A stretch of DNA of 64,000 nt from VAZQ01 sp034669045 (GCA_034669045.1 JAXDOD010000103.1:1-64000); one strand, 5' to 3'; positions 48,086-57,985 are shown, numbered from the stretch's first letter. Made by a program: numbers and translations. Notes: generated from the sequence alone by a model not told the origin.

Positions 48086-48179
48086 GCCGTGTCCTCCCCG
48101 GCGCCGGCTTTCGGCGACGTCACGGAGGGCATATCATGCGGCGCGCGCCGCCGTCATTGCGGCGGCGGGAGCGCAGGTC

Positions 48180-49049
48180 TTACGGAACCTGGCCCGTCGT
48201 CGTCGAGGCGCGCAGCGACGCCGGCGCGACCACCTCGAAGCGGCTCGCTTGCACCACCAGATTGCCCAGCATGTTGGCGACCGACACGCGAAACGGCGCC
48301 AGCACGCGCGTGCCGGCGAGGGGGGCGAAGGCAATCTCGATCTCGCGGCCCTCGGAGAGATAGTTGACCAGCGAGCTCGACGCGCGATGGCCGGCGAGCG
48401 GCTGGAACGCGACGGCGCAGACCACGATCGGCCCGGCGTAACCCTTGTAGCCTTTGTCCGCTTTCGCCACGTCCATGCGCTTGAAGGCGAGCTTGAGATC
48501 GTAGCGCCGCCGTCCGTCGAAGATCGGCAGCGTGCGCTGGCAGGCCGCTTCCGAGAGGCCGTTGCCGCCCTCGGCCGCCGGGACCAGCACGGCGGTCAAG
48601 GGATCGACGACGTTGCGGCGATGCGCATCGGTCAGCGCCACGCGGTCGGGGCTCGGCGGCGGCGCGGACGCGGTGAGTTCCTTCACGCTGCCGTCCTCGA
48701 ACGTCATCTTCACGGCCAGGGTGTCGTCATCGGACGTGGTGGTCGAGACGTAGCTTTCCGGCACCGGGCGCCCGTCCTTGACCGCGCCGCGGGCGGTCAG
48801 GGTGCCTTCGCCGCTGGTGAGCACCCGCATGACGCCGCTGGCGCGTCCGGTCATGGAGACCGCGTATTCGCCGTCGCCGATCTCGACGCTGGCGGTGACG
48901 TTGCCGATCGGGATGCGGGCGACCGAGATCGTGTAGCTCGCCTCGAGCTTGGCCTGAGCCTCGGCCCGATCGGCCGAGGCCGTGAATGCGACGGCGAGCA
49001 GCGAGGTCGCGGCCAGCATGGCGCGTCGGAGGGCGTGGAGCGGAAACAT
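48180..49049 (-). CDS. DUF3108 domain periplasmic protein
   Basis: A 289-residue exported protein. The signal (MFPLHALRRAMLAATSLLAV ... AEAQ) is followed by a beta-rich DUF3108 domain (LEASYTISVARIPIGNVTAS, GVMRVLTSGEGTLTARG). It is likely a periplasmic or outer-membrane-associated beta protein of unknown role. ATG 49049 has GGAAA upstream. Confidence 0.87.
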   Translation of the reverse strand: MFPLHALRRAMLAATSLLAVAFTASADRAEAQAKLEASYTISVARIPIGNVTASVEIGDGEYAVSMTGRASGVMRVLTSGEGTLTARGAVKDGRPVPESYVSTTTSDDDTLAVKMTFEDGSVKELTASAPPPSPDRVALTDAHRRNVVDPLTAVLVPAAEGGNGLSEAACQRTLPIFDGRRRYDLKLAFKRMDVAKADKGYKGYAGPIVVCAVAFQPLAGHRASSSLVNYLSEGREIEIAFAPLAGTRVLAPFRVSVANMLGNLVVQASRFEVVAPASLRASTTTGQVP

Positions 49050-49314
49050 CGGCGATTTCCTTCGAGGGTCGGGGTCGTCGTATCGTCAGCGATAGCGGCT
49101 CAGGCGCTCAAGTCGCCGGCAATCGTGTCATGCGCAAGGCTGCACAAGGATTTGTCGCGCGTTATGTTTAATCGCGCCGGGTCGACGCCGCGGAGGTACG
49201 CGGACCCCGTCCGGCTCGTCGCGCGCGGCTGCGAAATATGGCATCAGAGGCGCCTTTCGTGTTGAATCGTGCGGCCGATTTCGTTGAACTGACACTCGCC
49301 CACCGGGATTCGAG

Positions 49315-49971
49315 ATGATCGCCAGGGACTGCGCAAATTGTGGGGAAGCGGTATCCAGCTTCGCCAAGACCTGCGCCCATTGCGGGGCGCCCAACAGGGC
49401 GTGGCTCGCCGCCGTCGCCATTGCGGCGTCGCTGGCGGTGCTGGTCGTGGCGGTCGCGATCGCGGCCCTGGTCGCGCTACGCGGAACGCCTCCGGCGCCG
49501 CAAGCCGGGACCGCATTGCCCGCGGCCGACGAAGAATATACCTGGCTCAAGACCGCCATGGACGAGTGCGACGCCGAGGCGTCCAAGACGGTGTCCACGC
49601 TCTTCTTCCTGGTCATCCCGCTGGCGTCGCCGTCGGACGATATCGGAACATGGCGGGCGAAATCCCTCAACGACATCGGCAACGCCATCCTGCTGCCGTC
49701 GGATGAAGCGCTTCCCGCCCTGCGCAGCCGCATGCTGAGCATTTCGACGCAGCAATACCTGTTCACGATCCGCGATGAAGAGACGAACACCATCTACAAA
49801 TGGACCCCCTCGGCCGGCGTGAAGAAGTTCTCGACTCCGGACGCCGACGCGATCAACCGGTTCACGATCCAGTTCCAGTCCGGCGACAAGACCAGCGATG
49901 CCGAATGGGGCGCCGCCTTCGTCCGGCGCAAGGGCAACTGCTATTGGGTCAACGCGATTATCGGCAAATGA
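49315..49971 (+). CDS. Zinc-ribbon single-TM protein
   Basis: A 218-residue protein with an N-terminal zinc ribbon (CANCGEAVSSFAKTCAHCG, C6/C9/C20/C23), one TM helix at about 32-56 and a C-terminal extracytoplasmic domain. The cytoplasmic ribbon may sense or bind a partner. Its 3' end overlaps the convergent small gene by 31 bp. Function unknown. Confidence 0.78.
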   Translation: MIARDCANCGEAVSSFAKTCAHCGAPNRAWLAAVAIAASLAVLVVAVAIAALVALRGTPPAPQAGTALPAADEEYTWLKTAMDECDAEASKTVSTLFFLVIPLASPSDDIGTWRAKSLNDIGNAILLPSDEALPALRSRMLSISTQQYLFTIRDEETNTIYKWTPSAGVKKFSTPDADAINRFTIQFQSGDKTSDAEWGAAFVRRKGNCYWVNAIIGK

Positions 49972-50204
49972 GCAGCGGCCGGCGGCGGCCGCACAGTGCC
50001 GGCGTCGTCGCGCACGCAGAAGCGCACCGGCGCCGACCGGTAGCGCAGGGCATACGGCCGCTCCAGATTGACCGCCGAGCCCGGAGCCACCAGCATCGCG
50101 CGGCAGGATGCCGCGACCTTGAGGTCGTCGGGCGAAATGAGCGGTGCCAGCACGGACGCCACCGCGACGCTGATGGCGAGCACGACCGAATGCCGGATGT
50201 CCAT
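49941..50204 (-). CDS. Small secreted hypothetical protein
   Basis: An 87-residue protein with a signal-like start (MDIRHSVVLAISVAVASVLA) and a mature region with two cysteines. ATG 50204 has GAAGGA 7 bases upstream, the main support. Its end overlaps the zinc-ribbon gene. Function unknown. Confidence 0.55.
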   Translation of the reverse strand: MDIRHSVVLAISVAVASVLAPLISPDDLKVAASCRAMLVAPGSAVNLERPYALRYRSAPVRFCVRDDAGTVRPPPAAAHLPIIALTQ

Positions 50205-50414
50205 GTGATTCCTTCGGCGGACTTGTGGGAGTCTCGATGCGCCGCCGCAACTCGATACCTATCAAAAAGCCATTAAGTCTCGTTTCGCGGCTTCTCTAAA
50301 ATTGTCGCTTTCGACATCGCCAGATTGATGAAAATTGAGCGGTTCGCGTTATTGAAATGGCAGTGCGCGAGGGATTACCAAGCTGGCCTGTGAAATTGGA
50401 GCCGGTGGTTGCCC

Positions 50415-50906
50415 ATGCCGCTCAAGCACCTCGAGAAGCTGATCGAAGGCCTCGGCATCCTGGTGGTGGATGAGAGCGCGTATACGCGCAAGCTCACGCG
50501 CACGATGCTGATGACGCTGGGCGCGAAACTGATCTACGAGGCATCCGACGGCGTCGCCGCGCTCGACATCATCCGCAACACCAATCCGGACGTCCTGATC
50601 CTCGATTGGGAGCTGCCGGTGCTCAACGGCCCGCAGGTGATGCGCATCGTGCGGTCGCCCGAGGTGTTTCCGAAACCGCATCTGCCGATCATCATGCTGA
50701 CCGCCTGTGCGCAGCGTGCGCATGTCAACGAAGCGATCCGGCTCGGCGTGCACGAATTCCTGCTCAAGCCGACGTCGCCCGGCGCCTTGCGCGACCGGCT
50801 GGTGTCGATCCTGGTCAAGCCGCGTCCGATGGTACAGATCGGCAAGCACTATGTGCCGACGCCGCGGCGCATGCTGGCTTCGGCCGATATGATGCGCGCC
50901 GCCTGA
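50415..50906 (+). CDS. Stand-alone receiver-domain response regulator
   Basis: A 163-residue single CheY-like domain: acidic pair in LVVDESAYTRK, phosphoryl Asp in VLILDWELPV, Thr in IIMLTAC and Lys in FLLKPTSPG, plus a short basic tail (GKHYVPTPRRM). No output domain. ATG 50415 follows GGTGG; an in-frame TTG at 50409 is possible. No histidine kinase is adjacent. Confidence 0.9.
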   Translation: MPLKHLEKLIEGLGILVVDESAYTRKLTRTMLMTLGAKLIYEASDGVAALDIIRNTNPDVLILDWELPVLNGPQVMRIVRSPEVFPKPHLPIIMLTACAQRAHVNEAIRLGVHEFLLKPTSPGALRDRLVSILVKPRPMVQIGKHYVPTPRRMLASADMMRAA

Positions 50907-50917
50907 GCCGAGGTCGG

Positions 50918-51823
50918 CTATCTCGCGCCCGATTCCCACCACAGCAGGAACAGGCCCGACGCGACCACGATCGCCGAGCCGACGACGAGCTCGACCGTCG
51001 GAACGTCGCCCCACACCACGAATCCGAGCAGCGCCGCCCATACCAGCATGAGGTAGAAGAACGGCGTCACCGCCGATGCGGGCGCAAGATGCAGCGAGCG
51101 GGTCCACCAGTATTGCCCGACGCCGTTGGTGACGCCGTTGAGCGCCATCAGGCCGGCATCGCTCCAGGTCGGCGCCGCGACCCCGAGCGGTAGCAGGCAG
51201 GCAAAGCACAGGCTGATCATCACGAGCTGATAGAGCGTCAGCGTCTCCGCCGATTCCGTTGCCGTCATCCCGCGCACGCCGGCCGTCACCGATCCGTAGA
51301 TCACGGCGTTGGCCAAGGCGAACATGGCGCCGACCTGCAGCGAATCCACGCCCGGATGGGTGCAGATCAGCACGCCCAGGAAGCCGGTGCCGAGCGCGAC
51401 CCAGCGCGCCACGCCGACCATCTCCTTGAGGAGCAGCATCGAGACAAGCGCGGTGAACAGCGGGGCCGAGAAATTGATCGCGATGGCGCCGGCGAGCGAC
51501 ATCAGGCTGAAGGCGATGACGAGAAACGTCTGCGACACGAACTGCGCGAACGAACGCATGGCATGGTGGTGCAGCCGCTGCGTCTCGAACACCGCAAGGC
51601 CGGTGCGCGGCAGGATGATGATGGCGCAGACGACCAGCGAAAGCATCGAGCGGCTAAACAGCACCTCTCCGATCGGATAGGTCGCGACCAGCCATTTCGT
51701 GATCGCGCTCGAGACCGCGAACACCAGGGTCGAGCCGACCATGTAGCCGATGCCCAGGAGGACGTGCTCCCGCCGCGCCATCGGGTCCGGCAGGCGCCAG
51801 CGCGGGCTGCTCGCTTGGCTCAC
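50918..51823 (-). CDS. EamA/DMT-family transporter
   Basis: A 301-residue protein with about ten hydrophobic helices in two EamA repeats (ITKWLVATYPIGEVLFSRS, SLMSLAGAIAINFSAPLFTA, QYWWTRSLHLAPASAVTPFF). The GTG at 51823 has a GAGAGAGA site; ATG 51781 is the alternative. Substrate unknown. It ends 12 bp from the receiver gene, convergent. Confidence 0.87.
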   Translation of the reverse strand: MSQASSPRWRLPDPMARREHVLLGIGYMVGSTLVFAVSSAITKWLVATYPIGEVLFSRSMLSLVVCAIIILPRTGLAVFETQRLHHHAMRSFAQFVSQTFLVIAFSLMSLAGAIAINFSAPLFTALVSMLLLKEMVGVARWVALGTGFLGVLICTHPGVDSLQVGAMFALANAVIYGSVTAGVRGMTATESAETLTLYQLVMISLCFACLLPLGVAAPTWSDAGLMALNGVTNGVGQYWWTRSLHLAPASAVTPFFYLMLVWAALLGFVVWGDVPTVELVVGSAIVVASGLFLLWWESGAR

Positions 51824-52061
51824 TCGATCTCTCTCGCCGTGGCCGGCGCGCGCAGGCCGCGGCCGAGCCGGCGCGACATTGCCGCCGCGCACGGGAATTT
51901 GGCAACCCGCGGCGCGGCAGGGCCGCCATGCCGCCGCGCACCGGCGCGGGTGACGCAATCAGTCCTGGCGGCGCGCGCTGCTCCAGTCTCTGCGCACGGC
52001 GTTTGCGAACGGCTCGCGGCGTGCGTGGTAGACTGTCTGCTCAAGCTCGAGGGGAGGCCGG

Positions 52062-52647
52062 ATGCGCAAGGTCGAAGTGATCAGCCGCAAGCGCGTGTTC
52101 GACGATTTCTTCAAGATCGACGAAGCGCTGCTGCGCTACGAGCGCTATGACGGGACCATGAGCCCGGTGGTGCGGCGCCTGTGCTTCGAGCGCGGCGACT
52201 CGGCCGCGGCGCTGCTCGTGAACGTGCAGCGACGGTGCGTCCATCTCACGGAGCAGTTCAAATATCCGGCCCTCGAGAAGGCGGGCGGCTGGCTTCCCGA
52301 CCTGGTCGCCGGAATGATCGAGGCAGGCGAGACGCCGGAAGCCGCGATCAGGCGAGATCGCGGAGGAGGCGGGGTTCGAGGCCGCCACGCTCGAGCCGAT
52401 CGCCAGCGTGTTCGTCTCGCCGGGCGGATCGAGCGAGCGCATCTTCCTGTTCTGCGCGCGCGTCACCGATGCCGCGCGCAAGTCCGCGGGCGGCGGTGTC
52501 GCGGGCGAAGCCGAGGACATCAAGGTGCTGGAATGGCCGATCGACGCGTACCTGGCCAAGGTCGCGGCCGGCGAACTGCCGGATGCGAAGCTCCTCATCG
52601 CCGGCTACTGGCTCAAGGACAACCTCGCGCGGCTCATCCGGGCATGA
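52062..52647 (+). pseudogene. NUDIX hydrolase, frameshifted in the NUDIX box
   Basis: The first ~97 codons (MRKVEVISRKRVFDDFFKID ... WLPDLVAGMIEAGETPEAAIR) and the downstream frame from about 52354 (EIAEEAGFEAATLEPIASVF ... NLARLIRA) join into a full ADP-ribose pyrophosphatase-like NUDIX protein. At about 52353 the REUXEE part of the box breaks: only one base separates AGG and GAG where one codon is expected, so two bases are missing. The rest is intact and has a strong GGGGAGG ribosome site, so either a recent mutation or an assembly error. Confidence 0.85.
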
Positions 52648-52668
52648 ACCGTCGCGACCGTGCCGCGG

Positions 52669-53178
52669 CTACTTCAGATTGCTATTCGGCGGCGGATTGC
52701 TGCTCGGCGGGGGCGGCGGCGGATCGCCGAGCGGGTCGCCGGGGACCGCCCAGGATGGCGTCGGGGGAGCGCGTATCCGCGCGCCGGTCGGACCCGGCAT
52801 TCCAGCAGGCATGCCGCCCGCCATCCCGGGAAGCTCCGGCCGCCGCGGCATATCCGGAAATTGCTGGGCCGGCTGCGGCATGGCGTGCTGCTGATCAGGC
52901 GCGGTGGTCTTGGCCGCCATGACCGCCGTCAGGATGGTCCGGTTCGACTCCATGAGCTGCTGGCTGATCTTGCCGGGGAGCTCCGCAAGCGCCGTTTCGA
53001 GCCGTCCGATGCGCTCTTCCAGGCGGACGATCTTGTCCTCGGTGCGATCCATCCGCGCCATCAAGGTGGTGAACCCGGCGAAGGCGCCAAACGCGGTCAC
53101 CACCAACGCCGCCAACGCCAGCGTGATAGCCACGGCCCAACCGACCTGCGCCCGTTGGTTATTCGGAGTGCTGTCCAT
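52669..53178 (-). CDS. Single-TM coiled-coil protein with Pro-rich tail
   Basis: A 169-residue protein: short cytoplasmic N-terminus, one TM helix at about 12-38 (GWAVAITLALAALVVTAF), a coiled coil (RTEDKIVRLEERIGRLETAL) and a long Pro/Gly/Met-rich tail. ATG 53178 is chosen because the in-frame upstream part overlaps an 18-bp tandem repeat. Function unknown; similar to small bradyrhizobial membrane proteins. Confidence 0.65.
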   Translation of the reverse strand: MDSTPNNQRAQVGWAVAITLALAALVVTAFGAFAGFTTLMARMDRTEDKIVRLEERIGRLETALAELPGKISQQLMESNRTILTAVMAAKTTAPDQQHAMPQPAQQFPDMPRRPELPGMAGGMPAGMPGPTGARIRAPPTPSWAVPGDPLGDPPPPPPSSNPPPNSNLK

Positions 53179-53222
53179 GAGCTCATTTGAGCACGGAACC
53201 GCGGCCGTCTCAACGGCTGGAT

Positions 53223-53258
53223 TGCAGGTTCTGCGGTCGTTGCAGGTTCTGCGGTCGT
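53223..53258. repeat. 18-bp tandem duplication
   Basis: TGCAGGTTCTGCGGTCGT repeated twice exactly, upstream of the coiled-coil protein gene. Probably slippage. Confidence 0.75.
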
Positions 53259-53384
53259 TGGAGGCGCGATTGCGGCAAAACTCGGGCTCCACGGTCCGGG
53301 AGTAGACCGGCTTGCATCCGTTTCAGAGTCGTGGACAGCGCCGCCGCCGATCCGGTTCGGAGGTCTCATCTGAAGGGAAAATTT

Positions 53385-53461
<77 letters not shown>

Positions 53462-53682
53462 TTTCCAGGTCTAGATAACCGAACGGTGCCGCAGCGGCAA
53501 CGGCGCCGGATGTCCTGGCCGGCCGCGCGGCCCGGGACCCGCCGGCCGGGCTTGGGCCACCGGCCGATTGCGGATCATTTGCCGGCAGAATTGAACCTTT
53601 TGCACAGCCCTCACGACTAAACGCATGGACAGCAGTGTCCACGGACCGGCGCGCCTCGACGCCAGCCGGGTGGTTGGTGGTC

Positions 53683-54036
53683 ATGTACAAGACATTCGCG
53701 GGTCTCACCGTCGTCGCCCTGGCGGTCGCAATACTGACCGCGATTGCGGGTTACGCCTCGCAAGGCGACCCGAGGCCGGTCCCGGCCGCCGTCAACGGCG
53801 CCCCCCTCGACCTCAAGCCCGGCGCCATGTCCTGCCTGCAGGAGAAGTGGCCCTACGGGTGCCAATGGCGTGACGTCTCCGCTGCAGGCGCGGAGCGCTT
53901 TCGTGCCGCCAGCCGCCGCGGCCAGTTCTCGACCCGCTGGAACGCGCTCCTGACCAAGCGAAGCGTGCTGGTGACCAAGCGCAATGCGCTCCTCGCCAAG
54001 AAGAAGCGCACCATCGCGATGACCACGTCGCGCTGA
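53683..54036 (+). CDS. Small secreted basic protein
   Basis: A 117-residue protein. ATG 53683 begins MYKTFAGLTVVALAVAILTA, a signal or anchor helix; the mature part has two cysteines (CLQEKWPYGCQW) and a strongly basic C-terminus (KRSVLVTKRNALLAKKKR). GGTGG lies upstream. Function unknown; the Lys/Arg-rich tail is distinctive. Confidence 0.55.
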   Translation: MYKTFAGLTVVALAVAILTAIAGYASQGDPRPVPAAVNGAPLDLKPGAMSCLQEKWPYGCQWRDVSAAGAERFRAASRRGQFSTRWNALLTKRSVLVTKRNALLAKKKRTIAMTTSR

Positions 54037-54153
54037 GCGCGGCGCGCGCTCGATCTCGGGCCATCCCGGCTGTGCAGGCGCGACCCGCGCCGGCATCCTT
54101 TCGCGCCTGCCGTCCGGCGTTCTATAAATGGGTTCGCGCCGAAGGAGCCGCCC

Positions 54154-55374
54154 ATGCCGAAAGCCGTCGCCAAGCACGCGAAGAAGCCTGCGGCGCCGCC
54201 GGCGGAGCCTGGATTCGACTGGCAGGACCCGCTCGATCTGGAGGGCGAGCTTTCGGTGGACGAGCGCATGGTGCGCGACACCGCGCGCGCCTATGCGCAG
54301 GACAAGCTGTTTCCGCGCGTGCTCACCGCCTACCGCGAGGAACGCTACGACCCCGAGATCGTCATCGAGATGGGGGCACTCGGCCTCCTCGGCTCGACCC
54401 TGCCGGAAGACTATGGCGGCTCCGGGCTCGGCCACGTCGCCTATGGCCTGATCACGCGCGAGATCGAGCGCGTCGATTCCGGCTACCGCTCGCTGATGTC
54501 GGTGCAGTCCTCGCTGGTGATGTATCCGATCTTCGCCTACGGCAGCGAGGCGCAGCGGCGCAAATACCTGCCCAAGCTCGCCAAAGGCGAACTGGTCGGC
54601 TGCTTTGGCCTGACCGAGCCCGACCACGGCTCCGACCCGGGCTCGATGAAGACGCGCGCCGAGAAGGTGGCCGGCGGCTACCGTCTCACCGGCAGCAAGA
54701 TGTGGATCTCGAACGCGCCGGTCGCCGACCTTGCGATCGTGTGGGCGAAGCTCGACGGAAAGATCCGCGGCTTCGTCGTCGAACGCGGCATCGAGGGATT
54801 CTCGACCCCGCGGATCGAGGGCAAGCTCTCGCTGCGCACCTCGGTCACCGGCGAGATCGTGCTCGAAGACGCAGTCGTGCCGGAGGCAAATCTCCTCCCC
54901 AATGTCGAGGGGCTCTCGGGCCCGTTCGGCTGCCTCAACAGCGCGCGCTACGGCATCGTCTGGGGCGCCATGGGCGCCGCCGAGTTCTGCTGGCACCGGG
55001 CCCGGCAATACGTGCTCGACCGCAAGCAGTTCGGCCGGCCGCTCGCCGCCAATCAGCTCGTGCAGAAGAAGCTCGCCGATATGCAGACCGAGATCGCGCT
55101 CGGCCTGCACGCGGCCTTGCGTCTCGGACGCTTGATGGAGGACGGCAGGGCGCCGCCGCCCGCGATCTCGCTGATGAAACGCAACAACTGCGGCAAGGCG
55201 CTCGATATTGCGCGCATGGCCCGCGACATGCACGGCGGCAACGGGATTTCCGACGAGTTCCACGTCATGCGCGTGCTCTCGAATCTCGAGACGGTGAACA
55301 CCTATGAGGGCACGCACGATATCCACGCGCTGATCCTCGGCCGCGCGCAGACCGGGATCCAGGCTTTTTTCTAG
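54154..55374 (+). CDS. gcdH: Glutaryl-CoA dehydrogenase
   Basis: A 406-residue acyl-CoA dehydrogenase that oxidatively decarboxylates glutaryl-CoA to crotonyl-CoA in lysine, tryptophan and anaerobic benzoate breakdown. Markers: GCFGLTEPDHGSDPGSM (FAD/substrate), KMWISNAPVAD, RKQFGRPLAANQLVQKKLAD and the catalytic Glu E385 in NTYEGTHDIHALILGRA. ATG 54154 has GGAGCCGCCC upstream and the Lys/Pro-rich start is usual. Convergent with the next gene. Confidence 0.95.
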   Translation: MPKAVAKHAKKPAAPPAEPGFDWQDPLDLEGELSVDERMVRDTARAYAQDKLFPRVLTAYREERYDPEIVIEMGALGLLGSTLPEDYGGSGLGHVAYGLITREIERVDSGYRSLMSVQSSLVMYPIFAYGSEAQRRKYLPKLAKGELVGCFGLTEPDHGSDPGSMKTRAEKVAGGYRLTGSKMWISNAPVADLAIVWAKLDGKIRGFVVERGIEGFSTPRIEGKLSLRTSVTGEIVLEDAVVPEANLLPNVEGLSGPFGCLNSARYGIVWGAMGAAEFCWHRARQYVLDRKQFGRPLAANQLVQKKLADMQTEIALGLHAALRLGRLMEDGRAPPPAISLMKRNNCGKALDIARMARDMHGGNGISDEFHVMRVLSNLETVNTYEGTHDIHALILGRAQTGIQAFF

Positions 55375-55411
55375 AGCACGTTCGGTTGGTTTGCGGCGCC
55401 ATGGCGCGCGA

Positions 55412-57985
55412 TCACTTCCTGGGCAACTGCGGCGGAGCGGTCTCGCCGCCGGCATTGCCGTCGATCCGGTTGTCGCCGTAGCTTTGCACCCCGGCGCCGG
55501 ACCAGCCGGTGCCATTTCCGGTTACGGTCGAGCGCCCGACCCGAAGCGGCGCGCCGTTGCTGCTGGCCAGCCCGATCGCGTTGCCGGCCGCCGCCCCGCG
55601 AATCACCATCAGGCTGCCGGCTGCGACCGCAAATCCATTCAGGGCATTCTGCGACGAGACGCTGTCCCTGGCGACGACGTTGAGCGTTGCCGACGCTGAC
55701 GTGACGAAAACACCGTGTCCGCCGTTGTGGTAGATCTGGACCCCGTCGAGCACGGCGTTCACCATCCCGGAGCCGGCCGGCTCGACATGGATCCCGTCGG
55801 CGGCATTGTCGGCGACGAATGCGTTGGCGACCGTGAGAACACTCGACGCGCCGGGCGTGAACGCGATGCCCGACCCGGCAAGGCCGCGGATGACGCAGTT
55901 CTGGATGCTCAATTCCTGGCCGGTATGGAACACGATTCCAGCGCCGCCGACGCCGGCGCCTTCGATCACCAGCCCGCGAATATTGATCCGGTCGCCGGCC
56001 GCGGCGTCGATGGTGATCCCGGCCGCGCCCGCCGGCACCAGGATGCCGGCCGCTCCGACGCCGTCGTTGACGATGCCGATCGATTTGCTGACCGTCACCG
56101 GTCCGTAGCCGGCCGGGTCGAGCACCGAGATCGCGCCGCCCGCAACGGTGCGGTTGTGCGCCGTCTGGAACGTCCGGCAGGGTGCGGCCCGGCCGCAATT
56201 GTTCAGGTCGCTTCCGTTCGCCGAGACGAATGTTCGCGTCAGCGGCGGCGGCGGTTGCACGGTGAGCGTGACGCCGGCCGAGGTGGAGCCGTTGAAGCTC
56301 GCATCGCCACCATAGACGGCGGAGATCGTGTGCTGGCCTTCGCTGAGCGCCGCGGTCGAAAAACTGGCGACGCCGTTCGACAGCGTGCCGGCGCCAAGCG
56401 TCGCCGCTCCGTCCTTGAAGGTGACGGTTCCGCTCGCCGTGCCCGCGGCCGGTGCGCTCGCCGTCACGGTCGCCGTGAACGTCACCGACTGTCCCAAGGT
56501 GCTCGGGTTCGGCGTTGCGCTGACGGCGGTCGCGGTCGCGCCTTTGTTGACCGATTGTGCGAACCCGGGCGACGTCGAGGCGGCAAACGTAACGTCGCCG
56601 CCATACACGGCCGTGATGGTATGTCCGCCCACGGCCAGCGCGGCGGTCGAGAAGCCGGCGCTGCCGCTCGACAGCGTGCCGGTACCGAGCGCGGTCGCTC
56701 CGTCCTTGAAGGTGACGGTCCCGGTCGGCGTCCCGGCCCCGGCCGGGGTTACGGTCGCGGTGAACGTCACCGACTGGCCGGACACGCTCGGGTTGGGCGT
56801 CCCGGTCACCGCGGTCGTCGTCGCGACGCGGGTGTCCACCAGCCGATAGAGGCTTCCGCCAATATGCACGACGTAGATCTCGCCGCCTTCGTCCTCGCCG
56901 AAGCTGCTGATGTTGAACGCCGTGTCGAACAACGGGCTGCTCGTCCACACGCCGCCGCTCTCGGTCGCGCGCCAGATCTGGCCGGTGCAGTAGTCGCCGT
57001 AGAAATAGGTGCCGACGATGTCCGGGATGCGGCTCCCACGGTAACGATAGCCGCCGGTGATCGAGCACTTCCCGCCCGAGTGGTCGTAGTCGAGCACCGG
57101 ATCGGTAGGCGTGCCGGCGGTGCAGGGGACGTTGGCGTCGAAGAGCAGCGTGCCTTCCTTGCGCCGCCAGCAGTAGTTGCGTCCGGCGACGCCGGCCGGC
57201 TGGAAGTTCACTTCCTCGCGGGCGCCCTGGCCCACGTCGGCGATCAGAAGGTCGCCGGTCTGGCGGTCGAAGGTGATCCGCCAGGGATTGCGCACACCCA
57301 GCGCCCAGATCTCGCCGCGGGCGCCCGCCACGCCGACAAACGGATTGCCCGGCGCCGCCGCGCAGGGCGTGCCGTCGGCGGGACTGATCCGGATGATCTT
57401 GCCCAGCAGCGTATTGAGGTTCTGGCCGTTGTTGAACGGATCGCCGCCGCTGCCGCCGTCGCCGATCCCGGCATAGAGGCAACCGTCCGGCCCGAACAGC
57501 AGCGAGCCGCCATTATGGTTCGCGAAGTCCGCATGCGCCTGCGTCTTGAGGATGACCTCGGAATTCGGGTCCGCCACGTTGGCAGCGCCGGTGACGTGGT
57601 AGCGCGCGATCGTCACCTCGCCCGCAGGCTGGCTGGTGTAGTAGACATAGAAGAGGCCGTTCGACGCATAGCTCGCATCGAAGGCCAGCCCCAGCAGCCC
57701 GCGCTCGCCCCCGGACAGCACCTTCGACGTGATGTTGAGAAACGGCGCGGCCAGCACCTGGGCGCCGTCATAGATCCTGATGGTGCCGCCCTGCTCGACG
57801 ATGAACAGCCGATTTGAACCGTCGCGGGCATTCGCAACGCCAACCGGACTGGTAAATCCGGAAGCGACAAGCTGGAGGTCGAGCACCGGCTGCGCCGCGG
57901 CAGTCCCGCCCCACGACAGCGAAGCGGCCAGGAGCGTGCGGCTCGCAACATACCGCAGGCGAGACCATGCTGATCCCAGCATCAT
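55412..57985 (-). CDS. Secreted PQQ-type sugar dehydrogenase fused to Ig-like repeats and a beta-helix
   Basis: An 857-residue exported protein of modular build. Signal 1-31; glucose/sorbosone dehydrogenase-like six-bladed propeller at about 35-385 (LVASGFTSPVGVANARDGSN, LLGLAFDASYASNGLFYVYY, WALGVRNPWRITFD, DVGQGAREEVNF); two bacterial Ig-like repeats at about 388-480 and 485-577 (PNPSVSGQSVTFTATV, YGGDVTFAAS; PNPSTLGQSVTFTATV, YGGDASFNGS); a PPPPL linker; and a right-handed parallel beta-helix at about 585-857. ATG 57985 (MMLGSAWSRL) has GAGAGG upstream. Probably a surface carbohydrate-oxidising or -binding protein. Confidence 0.88.
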   Translation of the reverse strand: MMLGSAWSRLRYVASRTLLAASLSWGGTAAAQPVLDLQLVASGFTSPVGVANARDGSNRLFIVEQGGTIRIYDGAQVLAAPFLNITSKVLSGGERGLLGLAFDASYASNGLFYVYYTSQPAGEVTIARYHVTGAANVADPNSEVILKTQAHADFANHNGGSLLFGPDGCLYAGIGDGGSGGDPFNNGQNLNTLLGKIIRISPADGTPCAAAPGNPFVGVAGARGEIWALGVRNPWRITFDRQTGDLLIADVGQGAREEVNFQPAGVAGRNYCWRRKEGTLLFDANVPCTAGTPTDPVLDYDHSGGKCSITGGYRYRGSRIPDIVGTYFYGDYCTGQIWRATESGGVWTSSPLFDTAFNISSFGEDEGGEIYVVHIGGSLYRLVDTRVATTTAVTGTPNPSVSGQSVTFTATVTPAGAGTPTGTVTFKDGATALGTGTLSSGSAGFSTAALAVGGHTITAVYGGDVTFAASTSPGFAQSVNKGATATAVSATPNPSTLGQSVTFTATVTASAPAAGTASGTVTFKDGAATLGAGTLSNGVASFSTAALSEGQHTISAVYGGDASFNGSTSAGVTLTVQPPPPLTRTFVSANGSDLNNCGRAAPCRTFQTAHNRTVAGGAISVLDPAGYGPVTVSKSIGIVNDGVGAAGILVPAGAAGITIDAAAGDRINIRGLVIEGAGVGGAGIVFHTGQELSIQNCVIRGLAGSGIAFTPGASSVLTVANAFVADNAADGIHVEPAGSGMVNAVLDGVQIYHNGGHGVFVTSASATLNVVARDSVSSQNALNGFAVAAGSLMVIRGAAAGNAIGLASSNGAPLRVGRSTVTGNGTGWSGAGVQSYGDNRIDGNAGGETAPPQLPRK

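Noticed and set aside
53617..55515. Long minus-strand frame antisense to glutaryl-CoA dehydrogenase
   Set aside because: Low-complexity shadow; the plus strand encodes complete GcdH.
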